A DNA stretch of 64,000 nucleotides, taken from contig CAZSTS010000010.1 of NCBI GenBank assembly GCA_964609965.1, forward strand, positions 7,159 to 71,158, given 5' to 3'. The DNA comes from JAHJDR01 sp964609965. GTDB lineage: Bacteria; UBA10199; JADGCS01. Made by a program: the position numbers and the translations under genes. The notes beneath the pieces were generated by a model, which saw nothing but the letters and a program-made list of their open reading frames with translations, was not told the origin of the DNA and made no database searches. Below are positions 16,622 to 24,796 of the stretch, in pieces (within the stretch, counting starts at the first letter, position 1; each line of letters begins with the position of its first letter).

Positions 16622-17569
16622 GTGAATCCACAGAGAGCCTTTGTAAAAGAGCGGTACATTAAAATGAAAACACATTTGCTTAATCACTGTCTTCAAGAAG
16701 ATGCTCCCTCAGGTGACATAACCTCTCGCGCTATTTTTGGAAATACCAAAAAGATAGTCAAAGCTAAAATAGTTGCCAAACAAAGTCTTGTTGTTTCGGG
16801 TTTTAGCACTGTTCAGGGTATTTTAAAGTCTAAGTTTAAAAAGGTTAAATTAAAGATAAGTAAAAAAGACGGAACCACTGTTCGCAAAGGGGTTGTTTTA
16901 GCAGAAATAAAGGGGCCTGTCTGTGATGTTCTTTTAGTAGAGAGACTTTGTCTCAATTTTCTACAGCGCTTAAGTGGAATAGCCACAGTGACGAATGCCT
17001 TTGTCAAAAAAGCCAAGCCTTATGGTATCCAAATTCTCGATACACGTAAAACAACACCTGGTCTTCGCTTAGAAGAAAAAAAGGCTGTGAAAGATGGTGG
17101 TGGCGCTAATCACCGCGAAGGTCTTTCTGATCAATATCTCATTAAAGATAATCACATTGATGCGGCAGGTGGAGTGATAGAAGCCATAGTGAAGGTCAGG
17201 GCACATCAAAAACGCTGTCAACGCAAAGCCCTGATAGAGGTTGAAGTCAGGGATGAGAATGAGTTTTGTGAGGCTTTGCTTCTGATGCCCGATGTTATCA
17301 TGTTAGATAATATGACGCCCAAATTGATTCGAAAACTAGTTTTGATGAGGGATAAGATGGGGGGGCAGAAGAAGGTGTTAAGAACGGGCAGGCATCCTCC
17401 TTCGCCAAGGCTACGGAGGACAGGCAGGGACCTGCCCCTACTGGAAATTTCTGGTAATGTGACGATAGATACTTTAAATAAATTTTTAAAACTTGGTATC
17501 GATAGGATTTCGATAGGAGCACTTACACATTCAGCACCTGCTGTTGATATTTCAATGACGATCCTATGA
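16622..17569 (+). CDS. nadC: Nicotinate-nucleotide pyrophosphorylase with an in-frame repeat insert
   Basis: 315 residues from GTG 16622; ATG 16664 gives a more typical N-terminus (MKTHLLNHCLQEDAPSGDIT). Motifs: LDTRKTTPGLRLEEKKAV, GGGANHREGLSDQYLIKDNH, LDNMTPK and ISIGALTHSAP. It makes nicotinate mononucleotide from quinolinate in NAD synthesis. Between LDNMTPK and LLEISGNVT lie about 22 extra residues (RTGRHPPSPRLRRTGRDLP region) encoded by a palindromic repeat at about 17385-17442; reading frame and all catalytic motifs are kept. The last four codons lie in an octamer array. Confidence 0.93.
   Translation: MNPQRAFVKERYIKMKTHLLNHCLQEDAPSGDITSRAIFGNTKKIVKAKIVAKQSLVVSGFSTVQGILKSKFKKVKLKISKKDGTTVRKGVVLAEIKGPVCDVLLVERLCLNFLQRLSGIATVTNAFVKKAKPYGIQILDTRKTTPGLRLEEKKAVKDGGGANHREGLSDQYLIKDNHIDAAGGVIEAIVKVRAHQKRCQRKALIEVEVRDENEFCEALLLMPDVIMLDNMTPKLIRKLVLMRDKMGGQKKVLRTGRHPPSPRLRRTGRDLPLLEISGNVTIDTLNKFLKLGIDRISIGALTHSAPAVDISMTIL
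17385..17442. repeat. Palindromic element inside nadC
   Basis: GGGCAGGCA and CCTGCCCCTAC arms surround an inner pair TCCTCC/GGAGGA. The right end equals the right end of the intergenic element at 49263-49357. It is inserted in frame in nadC, in a surface position between two strands of the barrel. Confidence 0.85.
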
Positions 17570-17637
17570 TCCTAAGAGCCTAAGAGCCTGTGTTTAATTT
17601 ATTTTCGTAGGCTCATAGGTGCGTAGGTTCGTAGGCG
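17559..17637. repeat. Inverted pair of drifting octamer arrays
   Basis: Left arm 17559-17590 has four words of the CGATCCTA/AGAGCCTA type; right arm 17606-17637 has four words of the CGTAGGCT type, their near reverse complement, with 15 bases between. The left arm includes the final codons and stop of nadC. The arms could form a long imperfect hairpin. Confidence 0.9.
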
Positions 17638-17645
17638 CAATAAAA

Positions 17646-18899
17646 ATGAAAAAATTACAATCCATCACAGGCATGAACGATATTCTCCCTGACGAAGTAG
17701 AGTTATGGCAAAGGCTTGAGAGTAAGGCCCGTTTTCTTTTTAAAAATTATGGTTTTAAAGAAATACGTGTTCCTTTGCTCGAAGACACCCGCCTTTTTTC
17801 TCGTGGCATTGGAGAAGATAGCCAGGTTGTTCAAAAAGAGATGTACACGTTTGATGATAAGGGCGGTGATTCAATTACCTTAAGACCCGAAGGCACTGCA
17901 GGAGTCATGCGTGCTTATTTGCAAAACTCTCTCATGGCCCAAGATGCTATTACAAAGCTCTATTACATGGGCCCTATGTTTCGTTATGAACGGCCACAAA
18001 AGGGTCGGCTTCGACAATTTCATCAAATAGGGGCCGAAATCATGGGCGTTGATTCACCTTTGGCTGATGCTGAGGTGGTGATCATGATGGATCGCTTTAT
18101 TCGAGAGCTTGGTATTCAAGATTATAGATTAGAGATCAATTCTTTGGGAACAATCGAGGAGCGAAAACCTTATCTCGAAAGCCTTGTTAAACACTTTGCT
18201 CTTATCCAAAATAAACTCTGTGATGATTGTAAAAAGCGTCTTCAAAAAAATCCTTTGCGCATTCTAGATTGCAAAGAGTCTTCGTGTAGAGCCTTGGCTA
18301 AAGACGCACCCAGCATGCTCGATTCTCTCAATGAAGATTCAAAAAAAGAATTTGAAGCATTCAAATCTTATTTGGATAAAGCGCATGTTAAATACGTCGT
18401 GAATTCGCGCATTGTTCGCGGTCTCGATTACTATGAAAAAACAGCTTTTGAATTTATTTCAGATCATCTCGGATCTCAGTCAGCTTTTTCTGCTGGTGGG
18501 CGTTACAATCGCTTAGCAGAGCATCTTGGGGGCAAAGAGGTGCCAGCGGTTGGGTTCTCTATTGGTTGTGAGCGGATGGTAATGCTCATGAAAGAGGTGC
18601 AGCACGAAACAACCATGAAGGCTGAACTTGCGGGTGTCTATCTCGTGTCTTTGAACGAAGAGTGTTTTCAGGCTTGTCTTCAGATCCAGCAGCAATTGCG
18701 GGATGAGGGTATTAAGGCTGAGATGGACTATCAAACTAAATCACTCAAATCTCAAATGCGTCGTGCGAATAAGCTCGACTTCAAATACGCTGCTATCATG
18801 GGCGATGATGAACTTGCCAAAAATGTTTTGACTCTTAAAGATCTCGAAAAGGGTGAGCAGATTGAGGTAAAAATTGCTGATTTGATAGCGAGTCTTTAG
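17646..18899 (+). CDS. hisS: Histidyl-tRNA synthetase
   Basis: 417 residues from ATG 17646. Class II motifs: GMNDILPDE, motif 2 FRYERPQKGRLRQFHQIGAE, the histidine-specific RGLDYYEKTAFEF, motif 3 AVGFSIGCERM, then an alpha/beta anticodon domain. It charges tRNA-His. The upstream in-frame codons (from 17619) lie inside the octamer array, so the later ATG is preferred. Confidence 0.97.
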   Translation: MKKLQSITGMNDILPDEVELWQRLESKARFLFKNYGFKEIRVPLLEDTRLFSRGIGEDSQVVQKEMYTFDDKGGDSITLRPEGTAGVMRAYLQNSLMAQDAITKLYYMGPMFRYERPQKGRLRQFHQIGAEIMGVDSPLADAEVVIMMDRFIRELGIQDYRLEINSLGTIEERKPYLESLVKHFALIQNKLCDDCKKRLQKNPLRILDCKESSCRALAKDAPSMLDSLNEDSKKEFEAFKSYLDKAHVKYVVNSRIVRGLDYYEKTAFEFISDHLGSQSAFSAGGRYNRLAEHLGGKEVPAVGFSIGCERMVMLMKEVQHETTMKAELAGVYLVSLNEECFQACLQIQQQLRDEGIKAEMDYQTKSLKSQMRRANKLDFKYAAIMGDDELAKNVLTLKDLEKGEQIEVKIADLIASL

Positions 18900-19019
18900 C
18901 AGCGAGTTTTTCTCCCTACTCATAATTCATCCTTTCAAACTGTATACACAGCATACCAAGAATCGTAATTTCCCCCATTATTCCAACAACAATTTAGTTA
19001 AGATGGCGATAGTATGGAG

Positions 19020-19054
19020 GCGACAGGCGTCTAGGGTCTAGCGTCTGGCGTAGA
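19020..19054. repeat. Drifting heptamer array (5 units)
   Basis: Five in-phase words of the GCGTCTA type (GCGACAG, GGGTCTA, GCGTAGA among them), ending 8 bases before the ribosome site of the small gene at 19076. Confidence 0.85.
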
Positions 19055-19075
19055 TGAATATTAAAGGAGATTAGT

Positions 19076-19297
19076 ATGCAATTATCAACATCAGCTTTAG
19101 CACCAACAATGCCTCATTTTGCTCTATTAGCATTTAAAGAAATGTTTATTCAGGGAGCAAGATCACCACTTGTTGAATGGGCTTCATCATTTCAAGTACA
19201 ACTAGCAACTTCTGAAAACAGAGCCCAAGCTGAGAGAGGGTTTCGTGGATCGATTGGAGAAACAATGCAGACTCTCATAGCGCGACACTTTAGGTAG
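19076..19297 (+). CDS. Small protein of unknown function with uncharged N-terminus
   Basis: 73 residues with a good AAAGGAG site. The first 20 residues hold no acidic or basic side chain apart from one His (MQLSTSALAPTMPHFALLAF), the rest is a mildly charged helix-like stretch rich in Ala, Glu and Arg. No family recognised. The N-terminus is like those of six other proteins in the window. It is followed at 19314 by a fragment of a carbonic-anhydrase-like gene. Confidence 0.5.
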   Translation: MQLSTSALAPTMPHFALLAFKEMFIQGARSPLVEWASSFQVQLATSENRAQAERGFRGSIGETMQTLIARHFR

Positions 19298-19313
19298 GAA
19301 ACGTTTAGAATTC

Positions 19314-19380
19314 TTCCACTTCCCATTGTTCATTCACCCACAAGCCTATCACAGGTAAATCGTATTTTCCCTTTATAAAT
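19314..19380 (-). pseudogene. 3' fragment of the carbonic-anhydrase-like gene
   Basis: These 67 bases match 21601-21667, the 3' end of the intact gene, at 63 of 67 positions, in the same orientation. They encode the KYDLPVIGLWVNE segment only. The fragment and the intact gene bracket a 2.2-kb block with the AAA ATPase gene and the gene at 20804. Confidence 0.9.
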
Positions 19381-19388
19381 CAACATAT

Positions 19389-19448
19389 ACCATTTTATCA
19401 TAACAGGTAAAATAGTCTTGACCAATTTATCTATTATGGTAAAATGGT
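19389..19448. promoter_or_regulatory. Inverted repeat overlapping the ATPase start, possible operator
   Basis: ACCATTTTATCATA (19389-19402) and TATGGTAAAATGGT (19435-19448) are reverse complements except one position. The right arm covers the ATG at 19444. A further GGTAAAAT lies between. A protein binding both arms would block the promoter or the ribosome; self-regulation is inferred. Confidence 0.55.
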
Positions 19449-20661
19449 CAGTATGATTAAAAGAGAATTAGAATCTATTGCTTTTAATAAGGTTTTTGGG
19501 CGTCAGATGCGCTTTATTGCAGGGCCAAGACAAACAGGCAAAACAACTCTAGCTAAAGCTCATCTTAAAAAGCAAAGCTGTGATAAGCTTTATTTTAACT
19601 GGGATAAAAGAAGCATCAAGACCTTGCATAACAAAGAACCTTATTTTTATCATTCAGAAGCATTGTCTCTAAAAACAAAAAAGAAAAAATGGATTTGTTT
19701 TGATGAGATTCATAAACGTCATGGTTGGAAAGATGTCTTAAAAGATGCCTTTGATTCTTTTGAAGATAAATATCAGTTTATTATCACGGGAAGTGCACGT
19801 TTAGATATGTTTAGAAAATCGGGTGATAGCTTGTCAGGTCGCTATTTTTTATTCAGATTGCTTCCTATTTCACTATTTGAACTCACAAAACAAAAACTCG
19901 TTTATCCAACAATGCCAGCAGAAAAATATATCGAGAGTTGCTTGCAGCAAAAGAACAAACAATCTGATTTTGAACATTTATTAAAATTTGGAGGTTATCC
20001 CGAACCCTTAACTCGCGGAAATGAGGTTTTTAGTTCAAATTGGCAAGAAGAATACATTGATACCCTTGTTAGAGAAGATTTGAGAGATTTAACAAAAATA
20101 CACTCCCTAGAAAATGTAATCACATTAATGGAGCTTTTGCCTGAGCGCGTGGGTTCACCCTTATCGCTTAATTCTCTCAAAAAAGACATGGATGTGAGTT
20201 ATAATGCTGTAAAAAGCTATTTAAGATCGCTTTTATTAACCTATATTTTATTTAAAATACCACCTTACACAAAAAGAATTTCTCGTTCTGTAAAAAAAGA
20301 AAACAAAGTGTATTTTCATAATTGGGCACAAGTAGAAGATGTGTCTGCTAGGTTTGAAAACTATGTGGCTTGTGAGCTTCTTAATCGTGTTCAACTGTGG
20401 ACGGCCATGACAAAGCATGTTTTTGATTTAAATTTTGTAAGGGTAAAAGGTGGGAAGGAAACTGATTTTTTAATAACGAGAGACAAAAAACCGTATGTTC
20501 TCTTTGAGGTTAAAACGAGCTCAACAAATATTGATTCTCATCATTTACATTACGCCAGACTTTTAGGTGATATTCCTTTTATTCAGATCGTTCAAAAACC
20601 TGGTATTTTAAAAGCCGTGAATAAAAACAGCTTTGTTGTTTCTGCTGCAAGATTTTTTTAA
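19444..20661 (+). CDS. AAA+ ATPase with DUF4143 domain
   Basis: 405 residues. Walker A GPRQTGKT at 27-34, Walker B WICFDEIH with Asp87-Glu88, then LFRLLPISLFE and LLKFGGYPEP typical of the AAA_14/DUF4143 family; the C-terminal DUF4143 part holds FENYVACELL and a nuclease-like DFLITRDKKPYVLFEVKTS (D...EVK). The family is often laterally moved and its role is unclear. A second ATG stands three codons in. The gene is in a block bracketed by a 67-base direct duplication, and an inverted repeat lies on its start, both suggesting acquisition. Confidence 0.88.
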   Translation: MVSMIKRELESIAFNKVFGRQMRFIAGPRQTGKTTLAKAHLKKQSCDKLYFNWDKRSIKTLHNKEPYFYHSEALSLKTKKKKWICFDEIHKRHGWKDVLKDAFDSFEDKYQFIITGSARLDMFRKSGDSLSGRYFLFRLLPISLFELTKQKLVYPTMPAEKYIESCLQQKNKQSDFEHLLKFGGYPEPLTRGNEVFSSNWQEEYIDTLVREDLRDLTKIHSLENVITLMELLPERVGSPLSLNSLKKDMDVSYNAVKSYLRSLLLTYILFKIPPYTKRISRSVKKENKVYFHNWAQVEDVSARFENYVACELLNRVQLWTAMTKHVFDLNFVRVKGGKETDFLITRDKKPYVLFEVKTSSTNIDSHHLHYARLLGDIPFIQIVQKPGILKAVNKNSFVVSAARFF

Positions 20662-20733
20662 AAACCTATGGGCACATTTGTGCCCTCTATTTTCCTTTCT
20701 AACACAACATCTATTTAAATTGGTCGATAAATC

Positions 20734-20796
20734 GCGTACAACGTACAGCGTCCGTGTACCGTACGGTACCGGACAACGTATAGCGTATAGTGAGGA
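20734..20796. repeat. Drifting heptamer array (9 units)
   Basis: Nine in-phase words, such as GCGTACA, TGTACCG, ACGTATA and GTGAGGA. The last word carries the GAGGA ribosome site used by the gene at 20804. Confidence 0.92.
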
Positions 20797-20803
20797 TGAT
20801 ATT

Positions 20804-21538
20804 ATGAGTGGATTATCAGTAGTAGCAGGCAGTGGGTATTCACCTTTGATGTATGGTGAGGTTTGTACGGGTGCAACAGCATGGAGTCCAATGGGAATTC
20901 CTGTTGACCATGTTCTGAGAGACGCCTTTCCAGCAACAGTTCTAGTTGCTTCAAGTCGTGCTCAAGGTGTTGTAGGTCGCAGTATGCCAGATGCTGTTGA
21001 TTCAAGAAGAGGGAGTGTGAGTTTTCGTACTATGAGACTTGTTGGTGAATTAGGCGTTAGCCTTGCAGCTGCCTATGATGTTTTTGTAGCTAAAACATCA
21101 TTGCTTCGAGATCTTCATGAGACAGCTCCTGAGATGACTGGTTTTGCAGGAACAGCTTTTGGCTTATTACTTGCCAGTGAATTATATATGCTTGTTTCTG
21201 ACAGAATCCATGAAAGTAGACAGGCAAAAGTTGATGAAGCCATGAGAACAATTCAAGAATCCACAGATGTCCAAGAGCAACTTGAAGCTCTCAGGGTTGT
21301 GAAGAAAAAGGGTTTGGACTTTGAATATAAAAATGCGATGAAAGAGTTTTTGATACACTGTCGGGATAAAGAAGCTATACCAGCACAAGTAATTATACCA
21401 ATACAAGTAGTTCTAGATGAATTTATACGCCATGAACAAGCTATGTTTACTGATTTTTTGAGAGTCTATAACATGTGTCGGAACGAAATTGTGAAAGAAG
21501 TTTTAGAGGAGAGGCTGAGGGCTGCTGGAAGACTATAA
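20804..21538 (+). CDS. Protein of unknown function, uncharged N-terminus
   Basis: 244 residues from ATG 20804, preceded by GAGGATGAT; a longer frame upstream passes through the heptamer array. First 18 residues uncharged (MSGLSVVAGSGYSPLMYG). Around 110-130 is a weak hydrophobic stretch (GFAGTAFGLLLASELYMLV); the rest is charged helix, possibly coiled (ESRQAKVDEAMRTIQESTDVQEQLEALR). No family recognised. Codons at 20974-20994 (GRSMPDA) are made of the same heptamer words as the intergenic array at 12786. Confidence 0.6.
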   Translation: MSGLSVVAGSGYSPLMYGEVCTGATAWSPMGIPVDHVLRDAFPATVLVASSRAQGVVGRSMPDAVDSRRGSVSFRTMRLVGELGVSLAAAYDVFVAKTSLLRDLHETAPEMTGFAGTAFGLLLASELYMLVSDRIHESRQAKVDEAMRTIQESTDVQEQLEALRVVKKKGLDFEYKNAMKEFLIHCRDKEAIPAQVIIPIQVVLDEFIRHEQAMFTDFLRVYNMCRNEIVKEVLEERLRAAGRL

Positions 21539-21562
21539 ATAATGCCAGATATTGTATGTTTT

Positions 21563-21586
21563 GAGCATTCGAACATTCGAACATTT
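21563..21586. repeat. Drifting octamer array (3 units)
   Basis: Three in-phase words of the GAACATTC type between convergent genes. Confidence 0.75.
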
Positions 21587-21588
21587 GA

Positions 21589-21975
21589 TTAGGAGATCAA
21601 TTCCACTTCCCACTCCTCATTCACCCACAATCCTATCACAGGTAAATCGTATTTTCCCTTTATAAATCGGATAGATCTCGATAGTTGTTCAAGTTGTTTA
21701 TCCTTGTCAACCGGATTTCCTGCACAATCATGGTGAGCGATGATGGCAATGCCTTTGGAGGCGTGTTTTTCGACTGAGATATCAATTCTTTTGAGAATGC
21801 TCTTAGTTTCGGGAGCTGAAATAGATTCAGCCAAGAGAGCAACAGGGCCTGGCTCAGTGATCGTGTCGATATACTGAACATTAAAATGTTCTTTGAGGTA
21901 TTTGATGACAGGCTCTTGCGTGCGCCCGTCCATGCAATTGATGGCTGTTGCGAAAGACATTGTTATTTGTTTCAT
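21589..21975 (-). CDS. Small beta-carbonic-anhydrase-like protein
   Basis: 128 residues. Cys14, Asp16 and Arg18 in NCMDGR and His82/Cys84 in AHHDCAGNP correspond to the zinc ligands and Asp-Arg dyad of beta-carbonic anhydrases. It is much shorter than typical enzymes (about 200 residues) and belongs to a compact carbonic-anhydrase-like group; CO2 hydration is plausible but not shown. The start codon is the last word of a heptamer array at 21973. A 67-base piece of its 3' end is duplicated at 19314. Confidence 0.75.
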   Translation of the reverse strand: MKQITMSFATAINCMDGRTQEPVIKYLKEHFNVQYIDTITEPGPVALLAESISAPETKSILKRIDISVEKHASKGIAIIAHHDCAGNPVDKDKQLEQLSRSIRFIKGKYDLPVIGLWVNEEWEVELIS

Positions 21976-22044
21976 GTTTTACGTTTTATGTTTACTGAAA
22001 CTCGGAATCATAAAACATTAAACATACAACATAAAACAATCATA
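21973..22044. repeat. Inverted pair of drifting heptamer arrays
   Basis: Left arm 21973-22000, words of the TACGTTT/TATGTTT type; right arm 22010-22044, words of the ATAAAAC/ATTAAAC type, nearly the reverse complement. It fills the 78-base gap between sdhB and the carbonic-anhydrase-like gene and includes the latter's start codon. Confidence 0.9.
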
Positions 22045-22053
22045 GGTTCAATA

Positions 22054-22794
22054 TTACCTTATTCCCGCCTTAAGATAATCCCGATTCATCTGCGCAATGA
22101 AATGATAGCTGATTTCTTTGGGGCAGGCTGCTTGGCATTCGTATTGATTGGTGCAATTTCCAAATCCCTCATCATCCATGGCTTTCACCATGTTGAGGAC
22201 ACGCGTTTTGCGCTCAGGTTGTCCTTGAGGGAGATTGGCAAATTGTGAGACCTTGGCAGAGACAAAAAGCATGGCCGAAGCATTCTTGCATTGAGCAATA
22301 CACGCTCCACAACCCACACATTGAGCCGCGTCCATTGCGAGCTCAGCTTTTTCGTGCGAAATGAGAATAGCATTGGCGTCAACAGGACTTCCAGTGTTCA
22401 CCGATGCAAAACCCCCTGAGTGCATGATGCGATCCATGGCCGTTCTGTCCACAACAAGGTCTTTGATAATGGGAAAGGCCTTGCAACGGAAGGGCTCAAT
22501 ATAAATCTTATCGCCATCTTTGAAATGTCGCATATGAAGCTGGCAGGTAGTTGTGCCTTTTTCGGGCCCGTGTGCACGGCCATTGATAATCAAAGAACAT
22601 GTGCCGCAAATGCCTTCACGACAATCATGGTCAAAGGCAATGGGATCCTCGCCTTTTTCAATCAATCGCTCATTCACAACATCGAGCATTTCTAAAAAAG
22701 ACATGTCAGGGCTGATGTCTTCTGCTGAATAAGTTTTGAGTTTGCCTTTTTCTAAAGCGTTTCTTTGACGCCAAACGTGTAGTGTTAAGTTCAT
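22054..22794 (-). CDS. sdhB: Succinate dehydrogenase/fumarate reductase iron-sulfur subunit (set 1)
   Basis: 246 residues. [2Fe-2S] ligands in DCREGICGTCSLIINGR plus the later TTC; [4Fe-4S] in CVGCGACIAQC; the last cluster in CTNQYECQAACPKEI. The pattern is that of the type-B, non-enterobacterial SdhB that pairs with a single large cytochrome subunit. It passes electrons from the flavoprotein to the membrane haem and quinone. The order sdhC-sdhA-sdhB on the minus strand is the usual type-B operon. An octamer array fills the spacer to sdhA. Confidence 0.95.
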   Translation of the reverse strand: MNLTLHVWRQRNALEKGKLKTYSAEDISPDMSFLEMLDVVNERLIEKGEDPIAFDHDCREGICGTCSLIINGRAHGPEKGTTTCQLHMRHFKDGDKIYIEPFRCKAFPIIKDLVVDRTAMDRIMHSGGFASVNTGSPVDANAILISHEKAELAMDAAQCVGCGACIAQCKNASAMLFVSAKVSQFANLPQGQPERKTRVLNMVKAMDDEGFGNCTNQYECQAACPKEISYHFIAQMNRDYLKAGIR

Positions 22795-22801
22795 TTTATT
22801 T

Positions 22802-22873
22802 AGGGTCCCAGGGTCACGGGGTCACAGGGTCTCAGGAACCGAGAACCTGCGAATCCGCGAACCTGCGATCCAA
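22802..22873. repeat. Drifting octamer array (9 units) inside the sdh operon
   Basis: Nine in-phase 8-base words, from AGGGTCCC-type through AGGAACCG to CGAACCTG-type; it occupies almost all of the 82-base spacer between sdhB and sdhA. Confidence 0.92.
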
Positions 22874-22876
22874 TAA

Positions 22877-24790
22877 TCATTTATAACTTCTTTCCGCCAT
22901 TTTAACATTTTCAAACTTTAATGGTTCGCGGTGATGTGTTGGCTTGTTGCCCACACCTTCATATTCCCAAACAGAGACGTGAGAATAGGCTTTGTCGTTA
23001 CGCAAGGCCTCACCTTCTGCGGTTTGGTGCTCTTCTCTAAAATGCGCACCGCAAGATTCATCTCTTGTCAAAGCATCGAGACAAAGGACCTCGGCAAATT
23101 CAAGATAATCAGCTAAGCGTCCTGCTTTTTCGAGAGAGAAATTAAATTCCTCGTTCTCACCAAGCACTCGACAATTTTTCCAAAACTCTTCTCTGAGCTC
23201 AGGGATTTTTCCTAAGGCCTCTCGGAGTCCAGCTTCGTTTCTAGCCATGCCGCATTTTTCCCACAACAGGGTTCCAAGTTCACGATGAATGGAATCAACA
23301 GTTCTCTTTCCATTGATCTTAAGCAGGCGATCTGTTTTTTCTTTAACTTCCATTTCTGTATCAATAAAGGCGTTGTGATCTGTTTTAACAAGATCTTGCG
23401 AAATGGTTTTAAGATAATTGCCAATAGTGTAGGGCAGAATAAAATAACCATCTGCCAAGCCTTGCATCAAAGCGCTAGCACCAAGGCGATTGCCACCGTG
23501 ATCAGAAAAATTAGCTTCGCCAAGAACAAAGAGACCAGGGATGTTGCTCATGAGATCATAATCTACCCACAAACCACCCATGGTGTAATGAAGGGCAGGG
23601 TAGATGCGCATGGGAACTTCGTAAGGATTCTCCGCTGTGATTCGTTCGTACATTTGGAAGAGATTGCCGTATCTGGCTTCGATCACATCTTTGCCCAATC
23701 GTTTAATAGAATCTCTAAAATCAAGATTGACTCCAAAACCCGAAGCACCCACGCCTCGGCCCTCATCACAGGCTTCTTTGGCACTGCGTGAAGAAATATC
23801 GCGTGGAGCTAGGTTGCCGTAGCTGGGGTATTTTCGCTCAAGATAATAATCTCTGTCTTCTTCAGGGATGTCGTTAGCGGCTCGTTTTTCATCGGTGCTT
23901 TTTGGTACCCAAATTCGACCATCATTTCTGAGAGATTCACTCATCAAAGTGAGCTTAGATTGGTAATGGCCTGACATAGGAATGCATGTTGGGTGAATTT
24001 GCACAAAACAAGGGTTCGCAAAACCAGCACCTTTTTTGTAAGCTCTGTAGGCTGCTGTGACATTACAACCATTAGCATTGGTGGAGAGATAATAGGCGTT
24101 GCTATAGCCACCAGTGGCCAGGATCACAGCGTGTGCGTTGTGTTTTTCGATTTTACCAGAGACGAGGTCACGCGTGATAATACCGCAGGCCTTGCCGTTT
24201 TCCATGACCAGTTCAAGCATTTCGCGACGTGGAAACATTTTGACATTTTTTGCACCAATCTGCCGACAAAGAGCTGAGTAAGCCCCTAAGAGAAGCTGTT
24301 GGCCTGTTTGACCACGGGCGTAAAAAGTTCGGGAAACAAGGGCTCCACCAAAAGAGCGGTTATCTAAAGTGCCACCGTATTCTCTGGCAAAAGGAACGCC
24401 TTGAGCCACACATTGGTCGATAATAGCGTTGCTCACTTCGGCAAGACGATACACGTTGGCCTCACGCGATCTAAAGTCACCGCCTTTAACTGTATCATAA
24501 AAAAGTCTGTAAACAGAATCACCATCGTTTTGATAATTCTTAGCAGCGTTGATGCCTCCTTGGGCTGCAATGCTATGCGCGCGTCTTGGGCTGTCTTGGA
24601 TGCAAAAACATTCAACTTCGTAACCAAGTTCAGCTAAAGAAGCTGCTGCAGAAGCCCCTGCTAAACCTGAACCCACAACGATCATTTTGTATTTTCGTTT
24701 GTTGGCAGGGTTGATCAGCTGGCTTTCGAATTTGTGGTGGCTCCATTTTGAAGCCAAAGGGCCTGATGGTATTTTAGCGTCGAGTTTCAT
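22877..24790 (-). CDS. sdhA: Succinate dehydrogenase flavoprotein subunit (set 1)
   Basis: 637 residues. FAD-binding GSGLAGASAAASL, the flavin-linking histidine segment RRAHSIAAQGGI, substrate-binding QIHPT and HYTMGGLWVD, the arginine block around APRDISSRSA, and the final RDESCGAHFREEH are all present. It oxidises succinate to fumarate or runs the reverse, and its size fits the type-B/E group of Bacteroides and deltaproteobacteria. It lies between sdhC and sdhB. It should be compared with the stripped-down flavoprotein at 27942. Confidence 0.96.
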   Translation of the reverse strand: MKLDAKIPSGPLASKWSHHKFESQLINPANKRKYKMIVVGSGLAGASAAASLAELGYEVECFCIQDSPRRAHSIAAQGGINAAKNYQNDGDSVYRLFYDTVKGGDFRSREANVYRLAEVSNAIIDQCVAQGVPFAREYGGTLDNRSFGGALVSRTFYARGQTGQQLLLGAYSALCRQIGAKNVKMFPRREMLELVMENGKACGIITRDLVSGKIEKHNAHAVILATGGYSNAYYLSTNANGCNVTAAYRAYKKGAGFANPCFVQIHPTCIPMSGHYQSKLTLMSESLRNDGRIWVPKSTDEKRAANDIPEEDRDYYLERKYPSYGNLAPRDISSRSAKEACDEGRGVGASGFGVNLDFRDSIKRLGKDVIEARYGNLFQMYERITAENPYEVPMRIYPALHYTMGGLWVDYDLMSNIPGLFVLGEANFSDHGGNRLGASALMQGLADGYFILPYTIGNYLKTISQDLVKTDHNAFIDTEMEVKEKTDRLLKINGKRTVDSIHRELGTLLWEKCGMARNEAGLREALGKIPELREEFWKNCRVLGENEEFNFSLEKAGRLADYLEFAEVLCLDALTRDESCGAHFREEHQTAEGEALRNDKAYSHVSVWEYEGVGNKPTHHREPLKFENVKMAERSYK

Positions 24791-24796
24791 ATTTTC

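Noticed and set aside
23285..23791. 168-residue open frame antisense to sdhA
   Set aside because: It is a shadow of a well-conserved gene and has no own motifs.
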